Part shown: positions 31,146 through 43,043 of the stretch, one piece after another
Position numbering within the stretch: position 1 is the stretch's first letter
Layout: each line of letters opens with the position of its first letter
NCBI GenBank assembly: GCA_018398585.1
Contig: JAGTTD010000011.1
Location: 31,368,164 to 31,432,163 of the forward strand
Reading direction: 5' to 3'
Length of the DNA stretch: 64,000 bases
Source of the DNA: Simmondsia chinensis
Taxonomy: Eukaryota > Streptophyta > Magnoliopsida > Caryophyllales > Simmondsiaceae
Translations under genes and position numbers: made by a program
The notes under the pieces: generated by a model
Told to the model about the DNA's origin: nothing
The model's database searches: none
What the model saw: the letters and a program-made list of their open reading frames with translations, nothing else

Positions 31146-34100
31146 GGGAAATCACCCGGTTTAGATCCCCAGCCAACTTTTAATTTTTTTTAGACCCCTC
31201 TAACCTTAAATATATTTTTTTGGATAAAATTGTCCCTCCCACTTCAAAACCCCAACTGTGCACTCTCTCTCTCCCCTTCTCTCTCCTCATTTAAAGCAAG
31301 GCAGGCAAAATAAAACTTTTTGATTTTTTTCATTCTTTTCATTCTTTCTTTCCATTCTTTTCCCTCCCATTTGTCTTCCTTCTCTCATATTTCATTCTCT
31401 CTCTATTTTTTTTTTAACAGAGATATCTCATTCTCTCTTCTTTCTTCTTCTTCTATTATTTTTGAATTTTTTTGTCAAAAAAAAACAATTATTTTCGAAT
31501 TTTTGAGCTCCATTCTCAGCGGCCTGCGTGTTTCCTCGTCCTACTTGGGCCCTTGGGTAGTTGTTTGTGGTGGCTTTGGAAGAAGAAGAAGGCTTTGTAA
31601 GAACGGGTTTGAAGCATTGTGGCATTGCGGTAGGTTCAAGGTTGAGTCATTACACATTTCACGATTTTCAGATCAGACATTGGTAAAATGATCATTTCAT
31701 GAATTAGTCGTTAATGAATCTCTATCATATGAGGTTGGTGTGTTACAAGTCATTTATAGTGCATGATTGGTGTAAATAGTGTATTATAATTTTCTTTTGG
31801 TGTGTTTCAACTCATTAATGGTGTATGATTGGTTTTAATGGTGTATTATCATGTTGTGTTGGTGTTTTCATGTCGTTAATGGTGTATGATTAATCATACA
31901 TCGTGTATGGTTGGTTTTAATGGTGTGAAATCAACTTGTTTAGGTGTGTTTCAAGTAATTAGTGGTGTATGATCAATCATACACAGTGTATGATAGGTTT
32001 TAATGGTGTAAAATCAACTTATTGAGGCGTGTTTTAAGTCATTAATGGTGTATAATTAATCATACACCGTATATGATAGGTTTTAATAGTGTAAAATCAA
32101 CTTGTTCAGGTGTGATTCAAGTCACTATTAGTATATGATTAATCATACACTGTGAATGATTGGTTCAAATGGTGTATTGTCATGTTGTGTTGGTATTTTT
32201 GAAGTCGTTAATGGTGTATGATCAATCAAACACCGTGTATGATTGGTTTAAATCGTGTGAAATCAACTATTGCAGGTATTTTTCAAGTAATTACGGGTGT
32301 ATGGTGTGAAATCAACTTGTTTTAGTGTGCTTTAAGTAATTAGTGGTGTATGATAGGTTTTAATGGTGTAAAATCAGCTTATATAAGTATGTTTCAAGTA
32401 ATGAGTGGTGTATGACTTATCATACACCGTGTATGATGGGTTATAATTGCGTAAAATCAACTTATATAGTTATTTTTCAAGTAATTAATGGTGTATGACT
32501 TATCATACACGGCGTATGATAAGTTTATTTGTGTAAAATCAACTTTTGCATATTTTTTAAGTAATTAGTGGTGCATGACTTATTATACACAGTGTATGAT
32601 GAGTTTTAATTGGGTAAAATAAACTTGTACAAGTGTGTTTCAAGTAATTAGCGGTGTATGACTTATCATACACGGTGTATGATAAGTTTTAATTGTGTAA
32701 AATCAACTTATATAGTTATGTTTCAAGTAATTAGTGGTGTATGATTTATCATACACGGTGTATGATAAGTTTTAATTGTGTAAAATCAACTTGTATAAGT
32801 GTGTTTCAAGTAATTAGTGGTGTATGACTTATCATACACGGTGTATGATAAGTTTTAATTGTGTAAAATCAACTTATACAAGTGTGTTTCAAGTAATTAG
32901 TAGTGTATGACTTATCATACACGGTGTATGACTCATCATACATGGTGTATGATAAGTTTTAATTGTATAAAATCAACTTATATAGTTATATTTTAAGTAA
33001 TTATTGGTGTATGACTTACCATACACTGTGTATGATAAGTTTTAATTGTGTAAAATCAACTTATACAAGTGTGTTTCAAGTAATTAGTGGTGTATGACTT
33101 ATCATACATAGTGTATGATAAGTTTTAATTGTGTAAAATCAACTTAATGGTGTGTTTTAAGTAACCAGTGGTGTATGATTAATCATACACCGTGTATGAT
33201 AGGTTTTAATGGTTTGAAATGAATACTCTAGGTGTCTTTCAAGCAATTAGATGTGTATAATTAATCATACACGGTGTATGATAGGTTTTAATTGTATAAA
33301 ATCGACTTGTATATGTGTGTTTCAAGTATTTAATGGTGTATCATCAATCATACACGGTGTATGATAGGTTTTAATGATGTAAAATCAACTTATATAGGTA
33401 TATTTCAAGTAATTAATGGTGTATGATCAATCATACATGGTGTATGATAGATTATAATGGTGTAAAATCAACTTATATAGATATATTTCAAGTAATTAAT
33501 GATACATAATCAATCATACAAGGTGTATGATTGGTTTTAATGGTGTGAAATCAACTTCTATAGGTTTGTTTTAAGTAACTAGTGGTGTAATGGTGTAAAA
33601 TCAACTTGTATAGGTATGTTTCAAGTAATTAGTAGTGTGTAATGAATCATACATGATGTATTATGGACTATAATAGTGTAATATCAACTTATATAGGTAT
33701 GTTTCAAGTAATTTGTGATGTATGACTTGTCATACACGGTGTGTGATAGGTTTTAATGGTATAACATCAACTTTTGCAGTTTTTTCAAGTAATTAGTGGT
33801 ATAATGGTGTAAAATTAACTTTTATAAGTGTGTTTCAAGTAATTATTGTTATGTGATGAATCATACATGGCGTATGATGCGTTATAATGGTATAGAATGA
33901 ACTTATATAGGTATGTTTCAAGTAATTAGTGGTGAATGACTTATCATACACGGTGTATGATAGGTTTTAATGGTATAAAATCAACTTTTACAGGTTCTTT
34001 CAAGTAATTAGTGGTATAATGGTGTGAAATCAATTTTTATAAGTATGTTTCAAGTAATTATTAGTGTATGATAAATCATACACGGTGTATGATGCACTAT

Positions 34101-34615
34101 AATGGTATAAAATGAACTTATTTAGGTATATTTCAAGTAATTAGTGGTGTGTATGATAAGTTTTAATTGTGTAAAATCAACTTATATAGTTATATTTCAA
34201 GTAATTATTGGTGTATGACTTATCATACTTTATGTATGATAAGTTTTAATGGTGTAAAATCAACTTATATTGGTATATTTGAAGTAAATAGTAGTGTATG
34301 ATCAATTATACACGGTGTATGATGAGTTTTAATCGTGTAAAATCAACATTTACATTTTTTTTCAAGTTTTACTGTTATAATGGTGTAAAATCAACTTTTA
34401 TAAATGTGTTTCAAGTAATTATTGGTGTATAATGAATCATATACGGTGTATGATGGGTTATATTGGCGTAAAATCAACTTATATTGGTGTATTTGAAGTA
34501 AATAGTGGTGTATTATCAATCATGCATGGTGTATGATGAGTTTTAATGGTGTGAAATCAACTTTTGCATTTTTTTTTCAAGTTTTGCTAGTATAATGGTG
34601 TAAAATCAACTTTGT
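31146..34615 (+). repeat. Left arm of the foldback element
   Basis: Subterminal unique part 31146-31685, then the repeat array from about 31690 to 34615. The best units are exactly 83 bp (starts at 32738, 32821 and 32904). Each holds ACTTATCATACAC-G-GTGTATGATAAGT, a perfect 13+1+13 palindrome, then TTTTAATTGTGTAAAATCAA and GTGTTTCAAGTAATTAGTGG. By length this is about 35 units. Some units are partial (only the AAATCAAC...TTTCAAGTAATTA half). Confidence 0.88.
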
Positions 34616-34642
34616 ATATATCTCTTTCCCTTCTTTCTCTCT

Positions 34643-34907
34643 CTATCCCCCGACCCATCTTCGATCGGTTGCTTTGTTCCATAGGCATCTAATGTCGATG
34701 TGGGTCTTTGTTATTCTTTTGTTTTGTGGTCTCGCATCAATGATCCGGACCAACAGCCTCAACCACTCCGTGCCTACTGAGCGGATTTCAGGTAAGTCTT
34801 CGAACTTCGGTTTGATTAGATCAATTGGCTTAAATATTTTTACATCTGGGTCTGGTAGCTCACTAATTCGTTCAATGTGGAATGTAAATCGTCTCAATTT
34901 TCTTTGA
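34643..34907. other. Core of the foldback element: unassigned open frames
   Basis: Plus frame 34674-34907 includes MSMWVFVILLFCGLASM, a hydrophobic stretch like a signal peptide, then NHSVPTERISG directly before a TTTCAG/GTAAGT sequence that looks like a splice donor. The overlapping minus frame 34643-34897 encodes FTFHIERISELPDPDVKIFK. I recognise neither. One possibility is a captured host exon. Confidence 0.3.
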
Positions 34908-35917
34908 CTTGATTCTGTAGCAGGACGCTTCCCTTGTCACAGGACTTCTTTCTATTACTTGCATTTGATTTTGCAGATTCATAAGCTGTGCAATTATATG
35001 TGCGGCATTTCTAACACAGCCTCATTGTGTGCATTGCCCTATATGGCTGAATGAGTTGCTGATAAACACTTAGTTGATGTAGGAGTAGCACTATGCATTT
35101 TTGTACAATCAGTAATGTGCATACTGAATTTCCATGTAATGGTGACGTTATGATGACTTCAATTTATTTATTTACATTTCTTGAAAGTTGCACTTCAAGT
35201 GGACATGATAGTTGGAGCTTTTCCTATGGAAACAAATTGCTTTACTTCAAAGCTTGAAGTATTGACCAATATGTATCTAGGGATGCCAATCGGGTGGATA
35301 AAACCCATTACCTTCGGCTATAGATGCAAGTGGGGCAAGTAGCAGGTACGGGTAGAATACACAAAGAAACACCTGCCTCCGCTGTGGAGCAAGCATTAAT
35401 ATGATGTTGTACCCTCCCTGACTGCCCCATACTCACCCCGTCCACGTTGTGTCAATAATCCAATTTGTATTTAATTAATTTAAAAATAGAAATCCTCAAT
35501 TTGTGATTTCTGGTTTGAGCCATGAAAGGGCGGATGAGAGCTTCTGAAAAGGGAAAGGGATGAGAGTAAGTAAAAAAATGAGTGTTGTATTATATTGGAT
35601 AAAATACATACATCCAACAAGCTATTTACACTCATAAACAAGATGGGGAAGAATGACTGTTAGCAAAGTACAACAAGTTTTATATATTTCCCCCTTTTTT
35701 GGCTAAATTCATACGTCCATCACTCAATCAATCATACACTTAATACAAACCCATAACAACCTCAACCAATTCACTAACATATCAAACGAAAATGATTATT
35801 TCCTAGAGTATAATGAATACAACGTAAAGAATACGGGAATATACAACAATATGAAAATATACAATAATACATACACATCACAACCTTTCTATTCGCTCGT
35901 ATATATTTTCATTCGCT

Positions 35918-36115
35918 TTACAAGTATATAAATGTATTGGTCCGCAATGTCTCCATCCGCTCTTGCATGCATTGGAAGACATCGAGACCATTCGTAAACA
36001 AAAATTCTACAAACTTCACGACGATCATGGCACAATCAAACCTGCATTTAAATATAATACTATTGACTTGAAAGACATTAAAACAAGTTACACACCATTT
36101 AAACCCATCATACAT
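35918..36115 (-). pseudogene. Ulp1-like (C48) cysteine protease C-terminal fragment in the element core
   Basis: Minus-strand frame of 65 codons containing CRFDCAMIVVKFVEFLFTNG then QCMQERMETLRTNT. The DC(G/A)-hydrophobic-FVIKF-xEF pattern is that of the catalytic-Cys segment and following helix of Ulp1/SENP-type SUMO proteases, which plant Mutator-like elements often carry (the Kaonashi group). The usual Gly after the Cys is Ala here. The catalytic His and Asp would lie upstream at higher coordinates on this strand, but that sequence is the repeat arm. So only the last part of the domain remains. The match is from memory of the motif, not a search. Confidence 0.45.
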
Positions 36116-39100
36116 GGTGTATGATCAATCATACACCACTAATGACTTAAAACACACCAACATAACTTGATATCACACCATTAAAACCAATCATACACCG
36201 TGTATGATAAGTAATACACCACTTATTACTTGAAAAATACCTATATAAATTAATTTTACACTATTATAATCCATTATACACCGTGTATGATTCATCATAC
36301 ACCACTAATTACATGAAACATACCTATACAAGTTGATTTTGTACCATTATACCACTAATTACATGGAAAAACCTGCAAAAGTTGATTTTATACCATTAAA
36401 ACCTATCATACACCGTGTATAATAAGTCATACACCACTAATTACTTGAAACATACCAATATAAGTTGATTTTACACTATTATAATTCATCATACACCTTG
36501 TATGATTCATCATACACCACTAATTACTTGAAACATACCTATACAAGTTGATTTTCACCATTATATCACTAATTACTTGAAAAAACCTGCAAAAATTGAT
36601 TATATACCATTAAAACTTATCATACACCGTATATGATAAGTCATTTACCACTAATACTTGAAACATACCTATATAAGCTCATTTTACACCATTATAACCC
36701 ATCATACACTGTGATGAATAATTATTTGAAACACACTTATAAAAGTTGATTTCACACTATTATACCACTAATTACTTGAAAAAACCTGTAAAAGCTGATT
36801 TTATATCATTAAAACCTATCATACACCGTGTATGATAAGTCATTCACCACTAATTACTTGAAACATACCTATATAAGTTCATTTTACACCGTTATAACGC
36901 ATCATACACCGTGTATGATTCATCACACACCAATAATTACTTGAAATACACTTATAAAAGTTGATTTACACCATTATACCACTAATTACTTGAAAAAAAC
37001 CTGCAAAAGTTAATTTTATACCATTAAAACCTATCATACACTGTGTATGATAAGTCATTCACTACTACTTACTTGAAATATACCTAAATAAGTTTATTTT
37101 ACACCATTATAGTGCATCATACACCGTATATGATTCATCATACACCAATAATTAATTGAAACACACTTATAAAAGTTAATTTTACACCATTATACCACTA
37201 ATTACTTGAAAAAATCTACAAAAGTTGATGTTATACCATTAAAACCTATCACACACCGTGTATGACAAGTCATACACTACTAATTACTTGAAACATACCT
37301 ATATAAGTTCATTTTACACCATTATAACGTATCATACACTGTGTATGATTCGTTACACACCAATAATTACTTGAAACACACTTATAAAAGTTGATTTTAC
37401 ACCATTATACTACTAATTACTTGAAAAAAACCTGCAAAAGTTGATTTTATACCATTAAAACCTATTATACGCCGTGTATGATAAGTCATTCACCACTAAT
37501 TACTTGAAACATACCTAAATAAGTTCATTTTACACCATTATAACGCATCATACATCGTGTATGATTCATCACACACCAATAATTACTTGAAACACACTTA
37601 TAAAAGTTGATTTCACACCATTATATCACTAATTACTTGAAAAAACCTGCAAAAGTTGATTTTATACCTTTAAAACCTATCATACACCGTGTATGATAAG
37701 TCATTCACCACTAATTACTTGAAACATACCTATATAAGTTCATTTTACACCATTATAAGGCATCATACACCGTGTATGATTCATCATACACTAATAATTA
37801 CTTGAAACACACTTATAAAAGTTGATTTACACCATTATACCACTTATTTCTCGAAAAAACTTGTAAAAGTTGATTTTATATCATTAAAACCTATCTTACA
37901 CCGTGTATGATAAGTCATTCACCACTAATTACTTGAAATATACCTAAATAAGTTCACTTTATACCATTATAATGCATCATACACCAATAATTGCTTGAAA
38001 CACACTTGTGCAAGTTGATTTTACACAATTAAAACTCATCATACACCGTGTATGATAAGTCATACACCACTAATTACTTAAAAAACATGAAAAAGTTAAT
38101 TTTACACAAATAAACTTATCATACGCCGTGTATGATAAGTCATACACCATTAATTACTTGAAACATAACTATATAAGTTGATTTGACACAATTAAAGCTT
38201 ATCATACATGGTGTATGATAAGTCATACACCACTAATTACTTGAAACATACCTATATAAGCTGATTTTACATCATTAAAACCTATCATACACCGTGTATG
38301 ATTGATCATACACCACTAATTACTTAAACCACACTAAAAACAAGTTGATTTCACATCATACACTTGTAGTTACTTAAAAAACACGCAAAAGTTGATTTTA
38401 CACAATTAAAACTTATCATACACCGTGTATGATAAGTCATACACAATTAAATACTTGAAACACACTTGTACAAGTTGATTTTATACAATTAAAACTTATC
38501 ATACACCGTGTATGATAAGTCGTACACCACTAATTATTTGAAACATAACTATATAAGTTGATTTTACACAATTAACACTTATCATACACCGTGTATGATA
38601 AGTCATACACCACTAATTACTTAAAACATACCTATATAAGTTGATTTTATGCCATTAAAACCTATCATACACCGTGTATGGTTGATCATACACGACTAAT
38701 TACTTAAACCACACTAAAACAAGTTGATTCCACACCATATACCCGTAATTACTTGAAAAATACCCGCAATAGTTGATTTCACACGATTTAAACCTGTTTG
38801 ATTGATCATACACCATTAACGACTTCAAAAACACCAACACAATATGATAATACATCATTTGAACCAATCATTCATAGTGTATGATTAATCATATACTATC
38901 AGTGACTTGAATCACAACTGAACAAGTCGATTTCACACTATTAAAATCTTTCATATACGGTGTATGATTAATCATACACCATTAATGACTTGAAACTCAC
39001 CTAAACAAGTTGATTTCACACCATTAAAACCTATCATACACGGTGTATGATTGACCATACACCATTAATTACTTGAAACACACCTAAACAAGTTGATTTC

Positions 39101-39793
39101 ACACCATTAAAACCAATCATACACTATTAATGAGTTGAAACACACCAAAAAAAAATTATAATACACAATTTACACCAATCATGCATCATAAATGACTTGT
39201 AACACACCAACCTCATATGATAGAGATCCATTAACGACCAATTCATGAAATGATCATTTTACCATCAATGTCTGATCTGAAAACCGTGAAATGTGTAATG
39301 GCTCAACCTTGAGCCTACCGCAATGCCACAATGCTTCAAACCCATTCTTACAAGGCCTTCTTCTTCTTCCAAAGCCACCACAAACAACTACCCAATGGCC
39401 CAAGTAGGACGAGGAAACACGCAGGACGCTGAGAATGGAGCTCGAAAATTCGAAAATAATAGTTTTTTTTTTGACAAAAAAATTCGAAAATAATAGAAGA
39501 AGAAGAAAGAAGAGAGAATGAGATATCTCTGTTCAAAAAAAAGGAGAGAGAATGAGATATGAGAGAAGGAAGACAAATGGGAGGGAAAAGAATGGAAATA
39601 AAGAATGAAAAGAATAAAAAAAGTCAAAAAGTTTCTGCCTTGCATTAAATGAGGAGAGAGAAGGGGAGAGAGAGAGTGCACAGGTGGGGTTTTGAAGTGG
39701 GAGGGGCAATTTTGTCCGAAAAAGTCTATTTAAGGTTAGAGGGGTCTAAAAAAGATTAAAAGGGAGCTGGGGGTCTAAACCGAGTGATTTTCC
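36070..39793 (-). repeat. Right arm of the foldback element
   Basis: Inverted counterpart of the left arm: repeat array about 36090-39200, subterminal unique part 39200-39793. Units read CATACACCGTGTATGATAAG then TCATACACCACTAATTACTTG on the plus strand, the complement of the left-arm unit. The arms are similar but not identical, so they have diverged or were rearranged unit by unit. Confidence 0.88.
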
Positions 39794-39802
39794 AAGAAAA
39801 TT

Positions 39803-40260
39803 TACAAAATTATTAAAAATTTAAATTAGTAAATTTATTAAAAAATTATATTATTTATATAAAATAATTGTAATATATTAATTTATTTGTTTAAATATAT
39901 ATTATTTAAGTATTTGATAAATTTTATTAAAAATATTAAAACAACTTGTATATATAAATTTTTTTATCTATTTCGAATGTAATTTTTGAACAGTAATTCC
40001 GCATGTAATTTATTTAATGCTTTTTTAATCCTCACCACCACTAAAAAAGAAAAAAGAAAAAACTAAACAACGCAAGGGGAAGGGAAATCCCCGTCACATC
40101 AGCTTTTCCCTTCTCTCTCCATCTCGAAGCGATCAAATCTGTGTTGTGGCGTCAAAATTCGATCAGATCTCTCTCACTATAATTTCTCGATCTTCGCCTA
40201 ATCTTCATTAGATCTGCATTTCATTGATTCAATTCTCGAACTCACTGACAGAGAGATACA
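39803..40260 (+). promoter_or_regulatory. Probable promoter and leader of ARPC1
   Basis: The upstream half is very AT-rich. 40080-40260 is CT-rich with TCTCTCTCC and GATCAGATCTCTCTC, like a plant 5' untranslated region. No certain TATA box. The foldback element ends at 39793, so any distal promoter has been displaced or lies within this short interval. Confidence 0.4.
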
Positions 40261-43012
40261 ATGGCGGCAGTGGCAGTTCACAAGTTCGCTCAATGCATCA
40301 CTTGCCATGCTTGGAGTCCCGACCATTCTAGTATACTCTCTCTCTTTCTATTATCGCTTATTTGCATTTGGTTTCCTCTTGTTTCAAATTTTTGATGTCA
40401 ATTCATTACTACCTGGATCATGTAAACTCACTGATTGCGGTTGCATTTCATTTCATTCTGTATGTTTTGAGTGAATTAGGATTTGGAAGAAATTGGATGA
40501 TTGTCCACATCAGCAGTGAATTGGATACGTTAGATGTTACGACTCCAACTCGAAATTCAAATCTAACTCAAGATCAATGGACCAATCAACACATTCAAGC
40601 ATCAAAACCTAAAGATTGTATTTTTTTTTTTTAACACAAACCTAAAGATTGTATTGCATTAACTATATATGCTCTATAATTGAGCTTGTATAACATTTAC
40701 AAGTTTAGTAAGAGAGGGGAGAAATATATAGAAGAAGGGGAGAAGACATAGAGAGAATTTAAGAGGGAGAGAGAGAAAGATCACACATCATCTTCTTAGC
40801 ATAAATCCTAATGAGATACCTAAGTCTATTTATAGAGAGGGATAGCAAAATATCTAGGGCGGTGACGTGGCGGTTTGATGGCGTGGCATGCTGAGTACTT
40901 GGCATAATGACTAGGCGAGCTGGGTACTTGGCGGCGTGACTCGACGAGCAGAATACTTGGCGGCATAACTCGATGAGCAAAATACTTGGTGGTAGCTGAC
41001 TAGGCGAGTGATGGTTAGGCGAGCTGATGAGTTGGGTTCCTTCTATATCAATACACCTAATCTTATTTTGGCTCGTATCATTAGAGTATAAAACTATTAT
41101 TTGCTATAGTTGGTTCCTGTTAAGTTATTGTTATCTCAAAATTATTTGATTTGATTTAGTTGAGATTTAGGTGAGATATGATTTAGGTTGAGCTACCTAA
41201 ATAAGTTTCATTTGATCTGATTTGATATTGAATCATAATAGATTTAGGTAATTCATCATAAAAGAGGCTTAAGGTTGATGGTTGAGGCGTGGTGAAAAAA
41301 GAGAGGAAAATGTGAGATGTTGTAGGATTTGTGAAGAGAGGCGTTTGATTGAGAGATGAGGAAGTTTTTGTAGCTTTCTCTTTTGAAAGCTACGTCGAGA
41401 AGGGTTGGTGACTTGTTGTGTAGTAGTTACATTGTGAGAGGGTTGGTGACTTGTCATGCAGCAACTACGTTGAAGAGGGTTGGTGATTTGCCGTGTAATA
41501 GTTACATTATGGGAGGGTTGGTGGCTCGCCATACAGAAGCTTGTTAAAGGGTTGGTGACTCGTCATGTAGTAGTCAAATTGATGATGATAATGATGTTGA
41601 TGATTGTATATGGGGTTTGAGGGTTTCAATTAGAGGTTGTAATTCCTAAATGTCATAGTGAATGAGGCACCGATTTTGATCCCGTGGTTTTCCCTCTAGT
41701 TGAGGGAGGGTTTCCACGTAAATTATGGCATGTGGTTTCGATGTTGTTTTGTTGATTTTACGCTTTCATTGTGCTTGATTGTGAATCTTCTTAGCAGTTC
41801 CTTGACATGATATTAGAGCCTTATTGACCAAAAGGTCACGAATTCGAATCCTGAGAAGCCTCACTTTAAATATTAATATATTTCAAGCAACAAGCTATGG
41901 GTGTGCTTGTGCATTATCCATGTTTCAAGCTCAATGGGCATTTGTGTGATGGAGCGTGTTATAGTATAAAACTATTATTGGACCTTCACTCATCAACTTA
42001 AGCTTTTGGGATAGTTGATTCCTTGACGAGATATTTGCTGCCCCATGGTTTCAATTGTTTTGTCCCGTTTTGTAGCATATTTCAAATTAAGTTGTTCTGG
42101 TGGCTGGTCTCGTTCGAAGTTTTGAGTTCTTGTTGCAATGTTTCGTTGCTAATACGATCAATTTAGATTTTATCTTGATTTGAGCTATTTTTAAGAGAAT
42201 ATAAGAGGACAAGAAGGTGAGAATTAGAAAGGGAAGGACGAGAGAGAAACAGAGGAAAGAAGAGGTGAGGTGAAATTGTGTTTCATCTTATTTTGGTAAT
42301 TGTAACAATACAATTATATAAAGGCAATTGATATGAGCTAGTAACATCATGACTTAAAATAACAAACTCAATCGATTATTCTAGTGCCAGCTAATACGCA
42401 ACCCAGTTTTATATGGCTTTACTGACAAAGATTGTAATAACAATACCCTCTGCTCCACCCCCATCAAAACATCCTTGCCCCAAGAATGAAACAACAGTAT
42501 TACTAGGAGAGGGCAACCATAAATGTGTCCCCCCCAGGATCAAAGACAAAAACATCAAACACCAAGTGCAAGATTATGCCAATATGGAATTCACCACCAC
42601 CTCCACAAATAACATTGAGCAGAAGGTCAAAAACATAAGCAACGCCTTAGAAATGCTTTTCAATAGTAGCCTGGATAGCAGTGATTGGAGGACGAGGATA
42701 GCAGTAGTAATAGTGAACTTAATAGATTTGTGCAGGCCAGTGTCAAAGACCACAACAGTCGGCAAGCTGTTCATTCGGCCAGTTCGAAAGCAAAGAAGTT
42801 CCGTCATGCTTCATGGCAATATGAACTTGTGGGCTAATGTGCTTCATCCAGCCAGCCCACTGCCATAGATCTTTATGCTTAAAATCTAGATGTTTTGAGT
42901 TCTTGTTTTTCCTCTTTATTGAAGAATAATCATGTATTATAGGATTGTTAGTGATTCGCTCAATCTGCAAGATGCAGATGAAAAAGAACTTTTTGTGTGA
43001 GTGAGTTTGGGT

Positions 43013-43043
<31 letters not shown>

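Larger units (their letters stand above)
31146..39793. mobile_element. 8.6-kb foldback Mutator-like element with tandem-repeat arms
   Basis: AAGAAAATT occurs at 31137-31145 and 39794-39802, a perfect 9-bp target duplication, the length typical of Mutator-like elements. The element begins GGGAAATCACCCGGTTTAGA and its other end, read inward on the minus strand, begins GGAAAATCACTCGGTTTAGA. The terminal and subterminal 500 bp are inverted copies of each other (polypurine/polypyrimidine tracts and a segment with GCCTTGTAAGAA). Inside these, each arm is about 3 kb of an 83-bp tandem repeat. A unique core lies at about 34620-35920. No transposase was found, so it would need one supplied in trans. 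It lies between the divergent translocator and ARPC1 genes, ending 468 bp before the ARPC1 ATG. Confidence 0.88.
40680..42380. repeat. Repeat-rich part of ARPC1 intron 1
   Basis: Contains a GA-rich stretch with a minus-strand TATA-like CTCTATAAATAGAC (about 40826-40838), which resembles an LTR promoter. Two minisatellites are listed separately. Two copies of TATAAAACTATTATT (41088 and 41957) are each followed by a GATAGTTGATTCC-like block. A B-box-like GAATTCGAATCC sits at 41841. This looks like remains of one or more retroelements, but no protein domain is seen. Confidence 0.4.

Noticed and set aside
31320..31691. 123-codon frame (and the matching minus-strand frame near 39388-39681)
   Set aside because: They lie in the inverted subterminal pyrimidine-rich parts of the foldback element and encode low-complexity Ser/Phe/Leu sequence.
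31690..39200. Regular palindromic repeats resembling a CRISPR array
   Set aside because: Units are tandem with conserved rather than unique spacers, in two inverted arms, in a plant nuclear genome with transposon termini.
41841..41860. tRNA gene
   Set aside because: Only a B-box-like core and a degenerate A-box region, with no cloverleaf.
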